A stretch of DNA of 6,384 bases from Halobacteriales archaeon QS_9_67_15. GTDB lineage: Archaea; Halobacteriota; Halobacteria; Halobacteriales; Haloarculaceae. The stretch spans positions 1 to 6,384 of the forward strand of contig PXSD01000127.1 in the NCBI GenBank assembly GCA_003023165.1, read 5' to 3'. This document shows, piece by piece, positions 6,222 through 6,384 of the stretch. The notes under the pieces are model-generated. The model saw nothing but the letters and a program-made list of their open reading frames with translations, searched no databases and was not told the origin of the DNA. The position numbers were made by a program, and so were the translations under genes. The stretch's first letter is position 1, and every line of letters begins with the position of its first letter.

Positions 6222-6231
6222 GTATTTAAAT
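6222..6231 (-). promoter_or_regulatory. TATA box of the MNT/HEPN operon
   Basis: The minus strand reads GGAATTTAAATACG; the palindromic core ATTTAAAT (6224-6231) is the most consensus-like haloarchaeal TATA box in the window. Its centre is about 27 nt before the MNT ATG at 6200, predicting a leaderless mRNA for the MNT/HEPN pair. Confidence 0.65.
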
Positions 6232-6239
6232 TCCAGTCG

Positions 6240-6270
6240 GCCGACCGGGACGAGCCTCTCCGTGGTCGGC
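6240..6270. other. Short inverted repeat upstream of the MNT promoter
   Basis: GCCGACC (6240-6246) and GGTCGGC (6264-6270) are perfect 7-base inverted arms with a 17-base spacer, just upstream of the MNT TATA box on the minus strand. This is a plausible site for a dimeric regulator or for autoregulation by the MNT/HEPN complex, but arms this short occur often in GC-rich DNA. Confidence 0.25.
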
Positions 6271-6384
6271 AGTCGACGCGTTCTTCGCTCGAATCCGTAA
6301 AGTCGCCCGATTCAACGCTCGTTCTGCAAGCGGTAGCGCGGAGCCTCCGTCCTCAAGCGCGAGCGAAGCGAGCGGCAGGGTGGA

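Overview
The window reads as a haloarchaeon (class Halobacteria). It is very GC-rich, its proteins are rich in Asp and Glu and poor in Lys, its promoters look archaeal (A/T-rich TATA-like boxes about 25-31 nt before start codons, hence leaderless or near-leaderless mRNAs), and the TrxB-like and MNT/HEPN genes have a haloarchaeal style. The genus cannot be told from the sequence.

Layout, left to right. (1) Positions 1-1863, plus strand: a trehalose pair. It consists of a 5'-truncated OtsA (trehalose-6-phosphate synthase) whose N-terminal third is missing, and an intact OtsB (trehalose-6-phosphate phosphatase) overlapping it by 14 bp. The first ~90 bases look like the minus-strand 5' end of an unrelated lipoprotein gene (lipobox LAGC), so a junction lies at about 78-92. 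(2) 1953-2174, plus: a 73-residue protein with two membrane segments. (3) 2251-3307, minus: a TrxB-like flavoprotein disulfide reductase, broken by an internal deletion with frame change at about 2812 and lacking its own stop codon, because its 3' end runs into half of a palindromic repeat. (4) 3422-5254, minus: a 610-residue multi-spanning GT-C type (PMT/ArnT-like) glycosyltransferase. (5) 5378-5467: a full copy of the palindromic repeat, one arm of which is nearly identical to the half copy at 2203-2250. (6) 5543-6200, minus: an MNT/HEPN toxin-antitoxin pair (nucleotidyltransferase first, HEPN second, overlapping by 8 bp), with the HEPN C-terminus displaced by a one-base frameshift. (7) 6201-6384: the MNT promoter and a short stretch with no supported gene.

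Taken together this is an eroded accessory region. Three of the six recognisable genes (otsA, the trxB-like gene, HEPN) are damaged in three different ways, a toxin-antitoxin module is present, and two copies of an interspersed palindrome bracket the reductase and glycosyltransferase genes. OtsA and OtsB would together make trehalose from UDP- or GDP-glucose and glucose-6-phosphate, but as shown the OtsA product should be inactive. I do not see a clearly new biological system. The most unusual features are the chimeric left junction, the palindromic element with its half copy at a gene end, and the frameshifted HEPN. Some of the breaks could be sequencing or assembly errors.
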